A stretch of DNA of 64,000 bases from an uncultured Prevotellaceae bacterium (lineage in GTDB: Bacteria > Bacteroidota > Bacteroidia > Bacteroidales > Muribaculaceae), in assembly GCA_900317835.1 (NCBI GenBank), contig ONIL01000002.1, positions 124,001 to 188,000 on the forward strand, given 5' to 3'. Made by a program: the position numbers and the translations under genes. The notes beneath the pieces are model-generated. The model had not been told where the DNA came from. It searched no databases and saw only the letters and a list, made by a program, of their open reading frames with translations. Below, one piece after another: positions 53,671-61,598 of the stretch (positions are counted from its first letter, which is position 1; the number at the start of each line of letters is the position of its first letter).

Positions 53671-56600
53671 ATGCGCAAACTGTTCAAATTACAATTTTTA
53701 TGCGTGGCGATAATGACCATTCTTGGTGTTAGCTATGCGAGTGCATTCAACACTTCGGTGTATGCTTCTTCATCCAAATTGGCCACTGGCAAATGGGTGA
53801 AAATCTCTATCCCCGAGAGTGGTATGTATGAAATCACCTATAATGAGCTTCGTGAAATGGGATTCAGTAACCCGTCGCAAGTAAAGGTTTATGGCCGCGG
53901 CGGTAATCGCATGAACGAGTTGATGTCGTCCTCGTTTAGCGATGACCTGAACATGGTGCCTATCCTGCGTAAGAACAATAAGATTTGTTTCTATGGTAAT
54001 GGCCCCATCAATTACACCATCAGCAACTACAATACCGATCCTCACTTTACCCGCGTTTTCAACCCCTATTCACAAGTGGGCTGTTACTTCCTGAGTGATG
54101 CGAGCGGTTCTGATCTCACTCCCACCAAGAAGACCACAGTGACGGTGAATAACTACATCAACACGCCCTACAGCCTCAATTTCTTTATTCATGAGAATGA
54201 ATTGACGACCGTCAGCAGTTCAGGTAAGGAAATGTTGGGTGAGGACTTCACTGGAGGACCGATTTACATCGATTACCAGCTGCCTGGTATCGTAGATAGC
54301 TCAATCGTTGTTCATACCGTTCTTGCTGTAACTGCCGATCAGTTGAGTTATGCCAATGCTGTGATCCACAGTGGCGGTGCTACCGATACTACTGTCTATA
54401 CCGTTAGCTCCTCGCGCATCTACAAGCCAGCCAACAATGTTTACTATAACTTTGCTTCGCCCTACGCATCGTTGAAGTTGACACATCCCGCCGAGCAGGG
54501 TCAATTTGAACCGATGCTCATTTTCTCAGCCGAAGATTATTCGGTATCCATTGCCCGTCTGGATTATTTCATCTTGACCTATAAACGCCAGAATGTGATC
54601 CGCTCAGTTGATGACAATCAGCTGCTGATGGGCTATGCTGCTACCAAGGGAACCGAGCGCTTCCAGCTGCCCAATGCGTCAAGTGATATTGTGGTATGGA
54701 GTATCGACGATGTTTATGCCCCCAAGGAGGTGACTACCAAAGACTATAACGATGAATCCGGTACTGGCCGCTATTTCACCTCTCCTGGCGCTAATGTGTC
54801 ACTGTATGTGGCATTTGATCCCACCAAGACCTTGAAGAAGATTGCTTCCTATGAGAAAGTAGAGAACCAGAACCTGCATGCCATGGCAGTGCCTGATATG
54901 CTCATCATTACCAACAAGACTTTCATGACCGAGGCCCAACGTCTTGCCGACATGCATACCGCAATTGACGGCATCAACGTTGCTGTGGTCGATCATGAGC
55001 AGATCTTCAATGAATTCTCAAGTGGCACACGCGATGCAATGGCCTATCGCCTGTTCTGCAAGATGCTCTATGACAAGGATGTGAACAAGAATAAGTTCAA
55101 AAACATGTTGCTCTTTGGCCCCGGTTCGTTTGACAACCGTGAGTTGATGGGTGAGCATCCTGCCAATCTTCTTACATACCAGAGTGACAACAGCAACTAT
55201 GAGGACTTTTCCTACACCACTGATGACTTCTTTGGCTTCCTGGATGACAACTCAGGCTCCAATGTTCCGTCTGAGAAGTTACGCATCGGTATTGGTCGCA
55301 TCACCTGTGCCGACATCGATGAGGCCAAGAGCGACGTGGACAAGATTGTGGAGTATTATGCGACTCCCGACTATGGCGTGTGGCGTAATAACAATTTGGT
55401 CTTCAGTGATTCGCCCGAGGGTGGCTTGTACATGTTCCAGGGTGAAGGATACAAGGAGCTGATTGACACTACTCTCCATACCAACACTCACGTCAGCACG
55501 GTACACAACTCGATGTATCCCCGCTCAAGCACCGAACCCGCTTCGATTCAGGTGCCCAAGAGGACCGCAACCGAGGCCAAGCAGTTGCTCAGCAACTATC
55601 TCAAGGATGGCATGAACTTCGCCACTTATGTTGGCCATGCCGGTCCTGTGACGTTTACCAAGACCAACCACATGTGGACCACCAGCGATGTGGCCAACAC
55701 GAGCTATCCCCGTTGGCCGGTGATGTCAACTGCATGCTGTGATGTGGCCCACTTTGACAGTGACACCCGTGGTATTGCCGAGCTGATGTTCCACAAGCGC
55801 AATGGTGGTGCTATCGCATTGCTGACGAGTTCACGAATGGTATATGCAACCGGTAACGACAGGTTGAACCGATTCTTTATCACGGCCCTGTTCAGCCATG
55901 CCACCACTGGCCAAATGGTGACCCTGGGTGAGGCTTATATGCAGTCAAAACTCGGCTTCCCCACTTCAGACACCAACAAAATGTCATTCTTCCTGCTGGG
56001 TGACCCGGCCCTCAAGTTCAAGTATCCCGTCTCGAGATTCAATATCACCAAGGTGAACGGCACCGATATGACTGATGAGTCGGCCGTTGCCAATATCACC
56101 CCGCTTTCACGCTTTGAAATTGAAGCCAAGGTGGTTGATGCCAACGGCAACCTCGATAACTCGTTTAATGGTGACGCAACGTTGACGCTCTATGACAAGC
56201 AGGAACTGTTTGCCAGCCTCACTCTTGCCGAGAATAGTGCGTCGGTGGAACGCGACATCTACTTTAACCGTCCCAAGCTTGCTGAGGTGAGCGGACGTGT
56301 GACCAATGGTGTGTTCCACGGTTCGATGGTAACCCCCAGGCAAGTGCTTGCCAAGGGTGATGACGTGCTCATCCGCGCCTATGCCCACAAGGACAACACC
56401 GACTACATGGTCAATGGCGTGACCAACAAGGTCAACTTGCTGGCATTTGACGAGACGGTTGCACTCAACGATAGTGAGTCTCCCGTCATCAGTACAATGT
56501 ACATCAACGATGAGAATTCCTTCGTTAGCGGTTCGAGCGTGGGTTCGAGCGCAATGCTGTACATCACGGCAACCGATAATGAGGCTATCAGTGTTCAGGC

Positions 56601-57129
56601 CAATTCTCTGGAGTACGGCATGACCCTCCTTATCGATGGCGGTAAGACCTCTTGTGGCGATGTGAAATCCTTCTTGAACGTGACCGATGAGGGCAGGATA
56701 TTGAATATTGAGTACCCGCTCGAGAACCTCTCGCCTGGAATGCACACGCTCACCTATACCGTATTTGACATCTCAGGCAACTATACTACCCGCACCATCA
56801 CCTTCATGGTGGGCAGCCAGGGTAGCAATCTCGAGCTCACTGCCGACAAATGGCCGGCATACAAGGGTGGTGAGGTGAACTTTGACCTCAATACCGAATT
56901 GGCCCGAACTTCTGAGATGACCGTGCGTGTGACCGATGCCACGGGTAAACTCGTGTGGATGACCAAGACCAGCGCCTTCCCTCTCTCTTGGGATATGAAG
57001 GACATGAGTGGCAATGCTGTTCCGGCTGGTTTGTATCGCTACTTCGGTACCTATAATGACGGTTCCAACTACGGTGGCACGCCCATCAACAAGCTCATTG
57101 TGCTGGAACCGCTCAAGACAGCTAACTAA
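53671..57129 (+). CDS. PorU-like C25 peptidase 2
   Basis: 1152 residues. The signal peptide ends near YASAFN. N-terminal SKLATGKWVKISIPESGMYEITYNELREMG is PorU-like. The C25 domain shows AVPDMLIITNKTF, EFSSGTRDAMAYR, LLFGPGSFDNR, His656 in TYVGHAGPV and the Cys pair 689-690 in MSTACCDVAHFD. The gingipain-like motif is intact, so a peptidase is expected. It ends in Ig-like domains and a FlgD-like module (WDMKDMSGNAVPAGLYRYFG). It is closely related to the next gene and more distantly to PorU-like 1. Confidence 0.87.
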   Translation: MRKLFKLQFLCVAIMTILGVSYASAFNTSVYASSSKLATGKWVKISIPESGMYEITYNELREMGFSNPSQVKVYGRGGNRMNELMSSSFSDDLNMVPILRKNNKICFYGNGPINYTISNYNTDPHFTRVFNPYSQVGCYFLSDASGSDLTPTKKTTVTVNNYINTPYSLNFFIHENELTTVSSSGKEMLGEDFTGGPIYIDYQLPGIVDSSIVVHTVLAVTADQLSYANAVIHSGGATDTTVYTVSSSRIYKPANNVYYNFASPYASLKLTHPAEQGQFEPMLIFSAEDYSVSIARLDYFILTYKRQNVIRSVDDNQLLMGYAATKGTERFQLPNASSDIVVWSIDDVYAPKEVTTKDYNDESGTGRYFTSPGANVSLYVAFDPTKTLKKIASYEKVENQNLHAMAVPDMLIITNKTFMTEAQRLADMHTAIDGINVAVVDHEQIFNEFSSGTRDAMAYRLFCKMLYDKDVNKNKFKNMLLFGPGSFDNRELMGEHPANLLTYQSDNSNYEDFSYTTDDFFGFLDDNSGSNVPSEKLRIGIGRITCADIDEAKSDVDKIVEYYATPDYGVWRNNNLVFSDSPEGGLYMFQGEGYKELIDTTLHTNTHVSTVHNSMYPRSSTEPASIQVPKRTATEAKQLLSNYLKDGMNFATYVGHAGPVTFTKTNHMWTTSDVANTSYPRWPVMSTACCDVAHFDSDTRGIAELMFHKRNGGAIALLTSSRMVYATGNDRLNRFFITALFSHATTGQMVTLGEAYMQSKLGFPTSDTNKMSFFLLGDPALKFKYPVSRFNITKVNGTDMTDESAVANITPLSRFEIEAKVVDANGNLDNSFNGDATLTLYDKQELFASLTLAENSASVERDIYFNRPKLAEVSGRVTNGVFHGSMVTPRQVLAKGDDVLIRAYAHKDNTDYMVNGVTNKVNLLAFDETVALNDSESPVISTMYINDENSFVSGSSVGSSAMLYITATDNEAISVQANSLEYGMTLLIDGGKTSCGDVKSFLNVTDEGRILNIEYPLENLSPGMHTLTYTVFDISGNYTTRTITFMVGSQGSNLELTADKWPAYKGGEVNFDLNTELARTSEMTVRVTDATGKLVWMTKTSAFPLSWDMKDMSGNAVPAGLYRYFGTYNDGSNYGGTPINKLIVLEPLKTAN

Positions 57130-57136
57130 AGCAACA

Positions 57137-57208
57137 CCTCCAGCCGATGGAGGCTTACGATAATTGCGCCACTCGCTTGATGACCGCTTGGTCACGGGCT
57201 GTGGCGCA
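57137..57208 (+). terminator. hairpins between PorU-like genes 2 and 3
   Basis: CCTCCA-GCCGA-TGGAGG (57137-57153), then TGCGCCAC ... GTGGCGCA (57165-57208) with nested TGACC-GCTT-GGTCA. No T-tract. They may lower readthrough into gene 3, which has no clear promoter of its own. Confidence 0.55.
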
Positions 57209-57285
57209 TTGTCGAGAAGATGACCCTCCCGGGGCGGAAATTGGGGTCATGTGATGTTGAGATAATAATATAAACGATCAATGAT

Positions 57286-60200
57286 ATGTGTAAACTGACG
57301 AAAATTCAATTGGCTTGTGTCATGGTCCTGTCGGTAATGTTTGCCGGTCGGGCTTACGCTTACAACACGACGGTGTATGCTAGCACATCCAAGTTGGCCA
57401 CAGGCAAATGGGTGAAAATCACTATCCCCGAGAGTGGCATCTATGAGGTCACTTATGAAGAGTTGTTGGATATGGGATTTGCCAATCCCGATAAAGTCAA
57501 GGTGTACGGCAGTGGTGGCTACCGCATCAATGAGGTGTTTAATGGCCGCGCCATCGACGACTTGAAGCGTGTGCCCTTTATCCGCCGGAACAACAAGATT
57601 TGTTTCTTCGGTATGGGGTCAGTATCTTATACCATCAGCAACTATTCCACAATACCTCATTACACACGCATTTTCAATCCCTATTCCCAGGTCGGTTATT
57701 ACTTCTTGACCGAGGATAATGCCACAGACTATAATCCGGTGCAGAAGGCATTAGGCAATGCCACCGAGTATTTTGATGTCACAAGCAGCCTTGACTACTT
57801 CAGCCACGAGAGTGAGTTGGTTTCAGTGCTGGGTTCAGGAAAGGAGATGTTGGGCGAGGAATTCACCCACGGACCTATTTACATTGACTATTATCTTCCT
57901 GGCATTATTGACAGCACGGTTGTGCTCCAGACCTCGTTGGCTACCAATGTCAATTGTATCAGCTACGTCAAGGGTGTCCTGCACAGTGGTGGAGCAACCG
58001 ACACGACGACTTATACGCCCACGTCGTCACGCATTTATGCCCCGTCATCACAGTATGTCTCTTACAATTCTTCCTCTCCCTATGGTACAATCAGACTTAC
58101 CCATCCCGCCGAGCACGGCCAGTTTGAGCCGTTCTTCACCCGTGAAGAGACTTCGGTCCTGCCCGGAGAGAAAATGACCGAGGTGATGTCCTATCTCGAC
58201 TATTTCATCATTACCTATAAGCACGATAACGTGATGCATGTCGGTGATGACAACCAGTTCTGGATGGGCTATGCCAATACAACGGGTAGTGAGCGTTTCG
58301 TCTTGAAGGGCGCTTCATCCAATGTCGAGGTGTGGAATGTTGATGATGAGGACTTCCCCAGGCAAGTGATCACCTCTCCCTATAGTGGACAGAATGGTAA
58401 CGGTTTGTGTTTCACGGCTCTCAAGTCAACAACGTCGGCCTATGTGGCATTTGATCCCACCAAGACCTTGAAGAAAATTTCGTCTTATGAGGTATTGGAA
58501 AACCAGGATCTGCATGGAATGGCCATCCCCGACATGCTGATTATTGCGGCAAAGCCATTTGTGGAGCAGGCCGAGCGGTTGGCACAGATGCACCGTGCAG
58601 TTGACGGCATCGATGTGGCTGTCGTGAGCCAGGATCAGGTGTTCAACGAGTTCTCGAGCGGTACTCGTGATGCCATGGCCTATCGCCTGATGTGCAAAAT
58701 GCTCTATGACAGGGATACCAATAAAAACAAATTCAAGAACCTGCTGCTCTTTGGCACCGGTTCCTATGATAACCGCGAGCTGATGGGTGAGCACCCGTGC
58801 AATCTGCTTACCTACCAGAGCGATAACAGTAACAATAAGAACAACTCTTATACATCCGATGATTTCTTTGGTTTCCTTGACGATGGTTCTGGTTCCAACG
58901 TGCCTGAGGAAAAGTTGCGCATCGGTATAGGGCGCATTACCTGCTCCAGTGTCGAGGAGGCCAAGAGCGACGTGGACAAGATCATTGAGTATTACGCTAC
59001 ACCTGACTATGGTGTCTGGCGCAATAACGTCATGATTACTACCGATGCTGATGAGGGCAAATATATGTTCATCGGCGAGGGTTACAAGAACACCATCGAT
59101 GAGCAGACCAGGATGCATGTCAACACGGTTCACAACTCCATGTATCCTCGTTCCAATGTCAATACCGATTTGGCGGTGTCGCGCAGGACGGCAACCGAGG
59201 CCAAGCAACAGATGGCGCAATTCTTCAAGGAGGGCATGTTCTTTGCCACCTATTCCGGCCATGCCGGCCCAGTGAATTTCACCCTGACCAACAACATGTG
59301 GACAACCGCCGATGTTGTCAGCACAACCTATCCCCACTGGCCTGTGATGTCAACCGCATGCTGTGACGTCGCCCATTTTGATAACGATTCCCATGGTATA
59401 GCCGAGCTGATGTTCCACAAGCGCAATGGTGGTGCCGTCTCAATGCTCACCAGCACCCGCAATGTGCTGGCAACCAGCAATGACCAGCTCAATCAGTATT
59501 TCATGGCGTCATTGTTCAGCTATGAGAACACTGGCAAGATGGTGACCCTGGGTGAAGCTTACAGGGATGGAAAGCTGGGCTTCCTGAGCTATAACCTGAA
59601 CAAAATGTCGTTCTTCTTGCTGGGCGACCCTGCAATCAAGTTCAACTATCCCATCTCCCGATTCAATATTACTAAGGTGAACGGTACGTCGCTGGTTGGT
59701 GCTTCGGCAGTAGCCAATATCAGACCGCTCACTAGATTTGAGATTGAGGCCCGTGTAGTGAACGCTAGCGGAATTACCGATAACACATTCAATGGTGACG
59801 CGACGTTGACCCTCTATGACAAGCAGGAGTTCTTTACTAATGTCACCCGCACTGTGAATGGTGAGCAGGTGAGCCGTGACATCTATTTCAACCGCCCCAA
59901 GCTCGCTGAGGTGAAAGGTCGTGTGACCAATGGCATCTTCCGTGGCTCCATCGTCGTGCCCGAGCAAGTGCTGGCACAGGGCGAAAATGTGTTGCTGCGT
60001 TCCTTTGCACACAAGGACAACAGTGACTACATGGTGAATGGCTCCACTACACAGGTCAGGCTGTTGGCATTCGATGAAAATGCCGCTATCGAGGATACCC
60101 AGGCTCCCGTGATTACCGCTATGTATCTGAATGATGAGAGTTCGTTCAAGGCTGGTGCTACGGTGGGCAACAGTGCGATGTTATATATCACTGCCACCGA

Positions 60201-60741
60201 CGATCAGGGCATTAATGTGCAGAACAACCTGCGCCAAGGAGGCATGACATTGGTGCTTGACGGTGGCAAGTCTTCGTTCAGCGATGTGAATTGCTGCTTG
60301 ACGGCAACCGACGACGGCAAGGTCGTGAATATCGAGTATCCGATCAATGACCTCATGCCCGGAATGCACACGCTCACCTATACCGTCTATGACCTGTTGG
60401 GCAACAGCGCGACGCGCAATGTGACTTTCCTTGTGGCCGATGACAATGTTGCCATCAACCTTGTTGCTGACAAGTGGCCGGCTTATAAGGGCGATGAGGT
60501 GAACTTTGATATTGACACGAATTTGCCCTACAAGTCCGACATGACAGTGCGCGTGACCGATGCTACTGGTAAACTCGTTTGGATGACCACTAGTGACAGT
60601 TTCCCTGTCACTTGGAACATGAAGGACATGAACGGCAATGCTGTGCCTGCTGGTTTGTACCGCTACTTCGGAACCTACAATGAGGGTGGTACGTCCATCA
60701 GCAAGCTCATCGTGCTTGATGCTCTCAAGACGGCCAACTGA
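57286..60741 (+). CDS. PorU-like C25 peptidase 3
   Basis: 1151 residues. The signal peptide ends near RAYAYN. Same domain order as the previous gene: SKLATGKWVKITIPESGIYEVTYEELLDMG, AIPDMLIIAAKPF, His659 in TYSGHAGPV and Cys692-693 in MSTACCDVAHFD. It ends with WNMKDMNGNAVPAGLYRYFGTYNEGG. Differences from gene 2 are scattered over the whole length, so the tandem duplication is not recent. All three copies keep the catalytic pair. Confidence 0.87.
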   Translation: MCKLTKIQLACVMVLSVMFAGRAYAYNTTVYASTSKLATGKWVKITIPESGIYEVTYEELLDMGFANPDKVKVYGSGGYRINEVFNGRAIDDLKRVPFIRRNNKICFFGMGSVSYTISNYSTIPHYTRIFNPYSQVGYYFLTEDNATDYNPVQKALGNATEYFDVTSSLDYFSHESELVSVLGSGKEMLGEEFTHGPIYIDYYLPGIIDSTVVLQTSLATNVNCISYVKGVLHSGGATDTTTYTPTSSRIYAPSSQYVSYNSSSPYGTIRLTHPAEHGQFEPFFTREETSVLPGEKMTEVMSYLDYFIITYKHDNVMHVGDDNQFWMGYANTTGSERFVLKGASSNVEVWNVDDEDFPRQVITSPYSGQNGNGLCFTALKSTTSAYVAFDPTKTLKKISSYEVLENQDLHGMAIPDMLIIAAKPFVEQAERLAQMHRAVDGIDVAVVSQDQVFNEFSSGTRDAMAYRLMCKMLYDRDTNKNKFKNLLLFGTGSYDNRELMGEHPCNLLTYQSDNSNNKNNSYTSDDFFGFLDDGSGSNVPEEKLRIGIGRITCSSVEEAKSDVDKIIEYYATPDYGVWRNNVMITTDADEGKYMFIGEGYKNTIDEQTRMHVNTVHNSMYPRSNVNTDLAVSRRTATEAKQQMAQFFKEGMFFATYSGHAGPVNFTLTNNMWTTADVVSTTYPHWPVMSTACCDVAHFDNDSHGIAELMFHKRNGGAVSMLTSTRNVLATSNDQLNQYFMASLFSYENTGKMVTLGEAYRDGKLGFLSYNLNKMSFFLLGDPAIKFNYPISRFNITKVNGTSLVGASAVANIRPLTRFEIEARVVNASGITDNTFNGDATLTLYDKQEFFTNVTRTVNGEQVSRDIYFNRPKLAEVKGRVTNGIFRGSIVVPEQVLAQGENVLLRSFAHKDNSDYMVNGSTTQVRLLAFDENAAIEDTQAPVITAMYLNDESSFKAGATVGNSAMLYITATDDQGINVQNNLRQGGMTLVLDGGKSSFSDVNCCLTATDDGKVVNIEYPINDLMPGMHTLTYTVYDLLGNSATRNVTFLVADDNVAINLVADKWPAYKGDEVNFDIDTNLPYKSDMTVRVTDATGKLVWMTTSDSFPVTWNMKDMNGNAVPAGLYRYFGTYNEGGTSISKLIVLDALKTAN

Positions 60742-60767
60742 TCAAGTGTCGTGTGATGACAATAACG

Positions 60768-60803
60768 ACCGCGGCGGTATCCTGTAATGGATGCCGCCGC
60801 GGT
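60768..60803. terminator. bidirectional terminator between PorU-like 3 and ferredoxin
   Basis: ACCGCGGCGGTATCC / GGATGCCGCCGCGGT, 15 pairs with one G-U, around TGTAAT. It sits between two convergent genes. Confidence 0.85.
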
Positions 60804-60831
60804 AATTGTTGTTGTAGTTGTTTTCTCGAAA

Positions 60832-61002
60832 TTATTCGCCGGGAGCAATTGCACCAGTGGGGCAAGCATCGGCACAAGTGCCGCAGTCCAGACAGGTGTC
60901 GGGATCAATCGAATAGATGTCGCCTTCCTTGATTGCGTCAGCGGGACATACTGATTGGCAAGTGCCGCATGCTACACAGCTATCAGAAATTACATAAGCC
61001 AT
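60832..61002 (-). CDS. 2[4Fe-4S] ferredoxin
   Basis: 56 residues, MAYVISDSCVACGTCQSVCP and onward. Two classic C-x2-C-x2-C-x3-C-P clusters are visible: Cys9, 12, 15, 19 and Cys37, 40, 43, 47. It is a small soluble electron carrier of the clostridial type. It stands alone and is convergent with PorU-like 3. A -7 box TATTTTTG lies at 61064-61057. Confidence 0.95.
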   Translation of the reverse strand: MAYVISDSCVACGTCQSVCPADAIKEGDIYSIDPDTCLDCGTCADACPTGAIAPGE

Positions 61003-61056
61003 ATTAGTGTGAATTTAAAGTGAGTTATTAATTAAATGTAAAAGTAAACAGTTCCG

Positions 61057-61064
61057 CAAAAATA
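61057..61064 (-). promoter_or_regulatory. -7 element of the ferredoxin gene
   Basis: TATTTTTG on the minus strand, 54 bases before the start codon; no -33 seen. Confidence 0.5.
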
Positions 61065-61159
61065 GTGCTTTTATTTGAATTGGTAGCACATTTTGGTGAA
61101 ATTTCTTTCTTTAGCATTGAATTTTTGTTTGTTCATGACGGTTTCTCGCATAATTTTTG

Positions 61160-61167
61160 TACCTTTG
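61160..61167 (+). promoter_or_regulatory. -7 element of the SUI1-family gene
   Basis: TACCTTTG, 50 bases before ATG 61218. It lies inside the longer frame from 61065, which argues against that start. Confidence 0.55.
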
Positions 61168-61217
61168 ATGTGAAAGAAAAGGTAAAGTTTAATGACCAGG
61201 AAATTTTTTTTGTTACA

Positions 61218-61577
61218 ATGGATATGACCGACTGGAAAGACGCACTGGGCAAGGCTTTTAACCTGCCTGTGCCTGACAATGGTTCTTCACAGCCCGATGC
61301 CGAGGCCACCGAGCCTCGGGGCGATGCCCTGCAGCAACAGGGCTCAACGAGGCTTGACATCATCCTTGAGCGTAAGGGCCGAGGCGGTAAACAGGCCACA
61401 ATCATCACGGGCTTCACTTGTGACGATGACGCGTTAAAGCAGGTGGCGTCGGAACTTAAACGCTTTTTGGGTGTGGGCGGCAGTGCCCGTGGAGGCGAGG
61501 TGCTGATTCAGGGCGACTTCCGCCAACGCGTGCTCGATAAACTCACGTCAATGGGTTTCAAGGCAAGGATAATTTGA
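61218..61577 (+). CDS. SUI1/eIF1-family translation factor (YciH-like)
   Basis: 119 residues from ATG 61218. The first 45 residues are polar and probably disordered. The rest is the SUI1 fold: LDIILERKGRGGKQATIITGF, VASELKRFLGVGGSARGGEVLIQGDFRQRVLDKLTSMGF. eIF1 relatives bind the small ribosomal subunit and affect start-codon choice; the bacterial role is less well known. It lies 21 bases before the helicase gene. Confidence 0.92.
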   Translation: MDMTDWKDALGKAFNLPVPDNGSSQPDAEATEPRGDALQQQGSTRLDIILERKGRGGKQATIITGFTCDDDALKQVASELKRFLGVGGSARGGEVLIQGDFRQRVLDKLTSMGFKARII

Positions 61578-61598
61578 TGATCAGCCGCAGTTTTTGTC

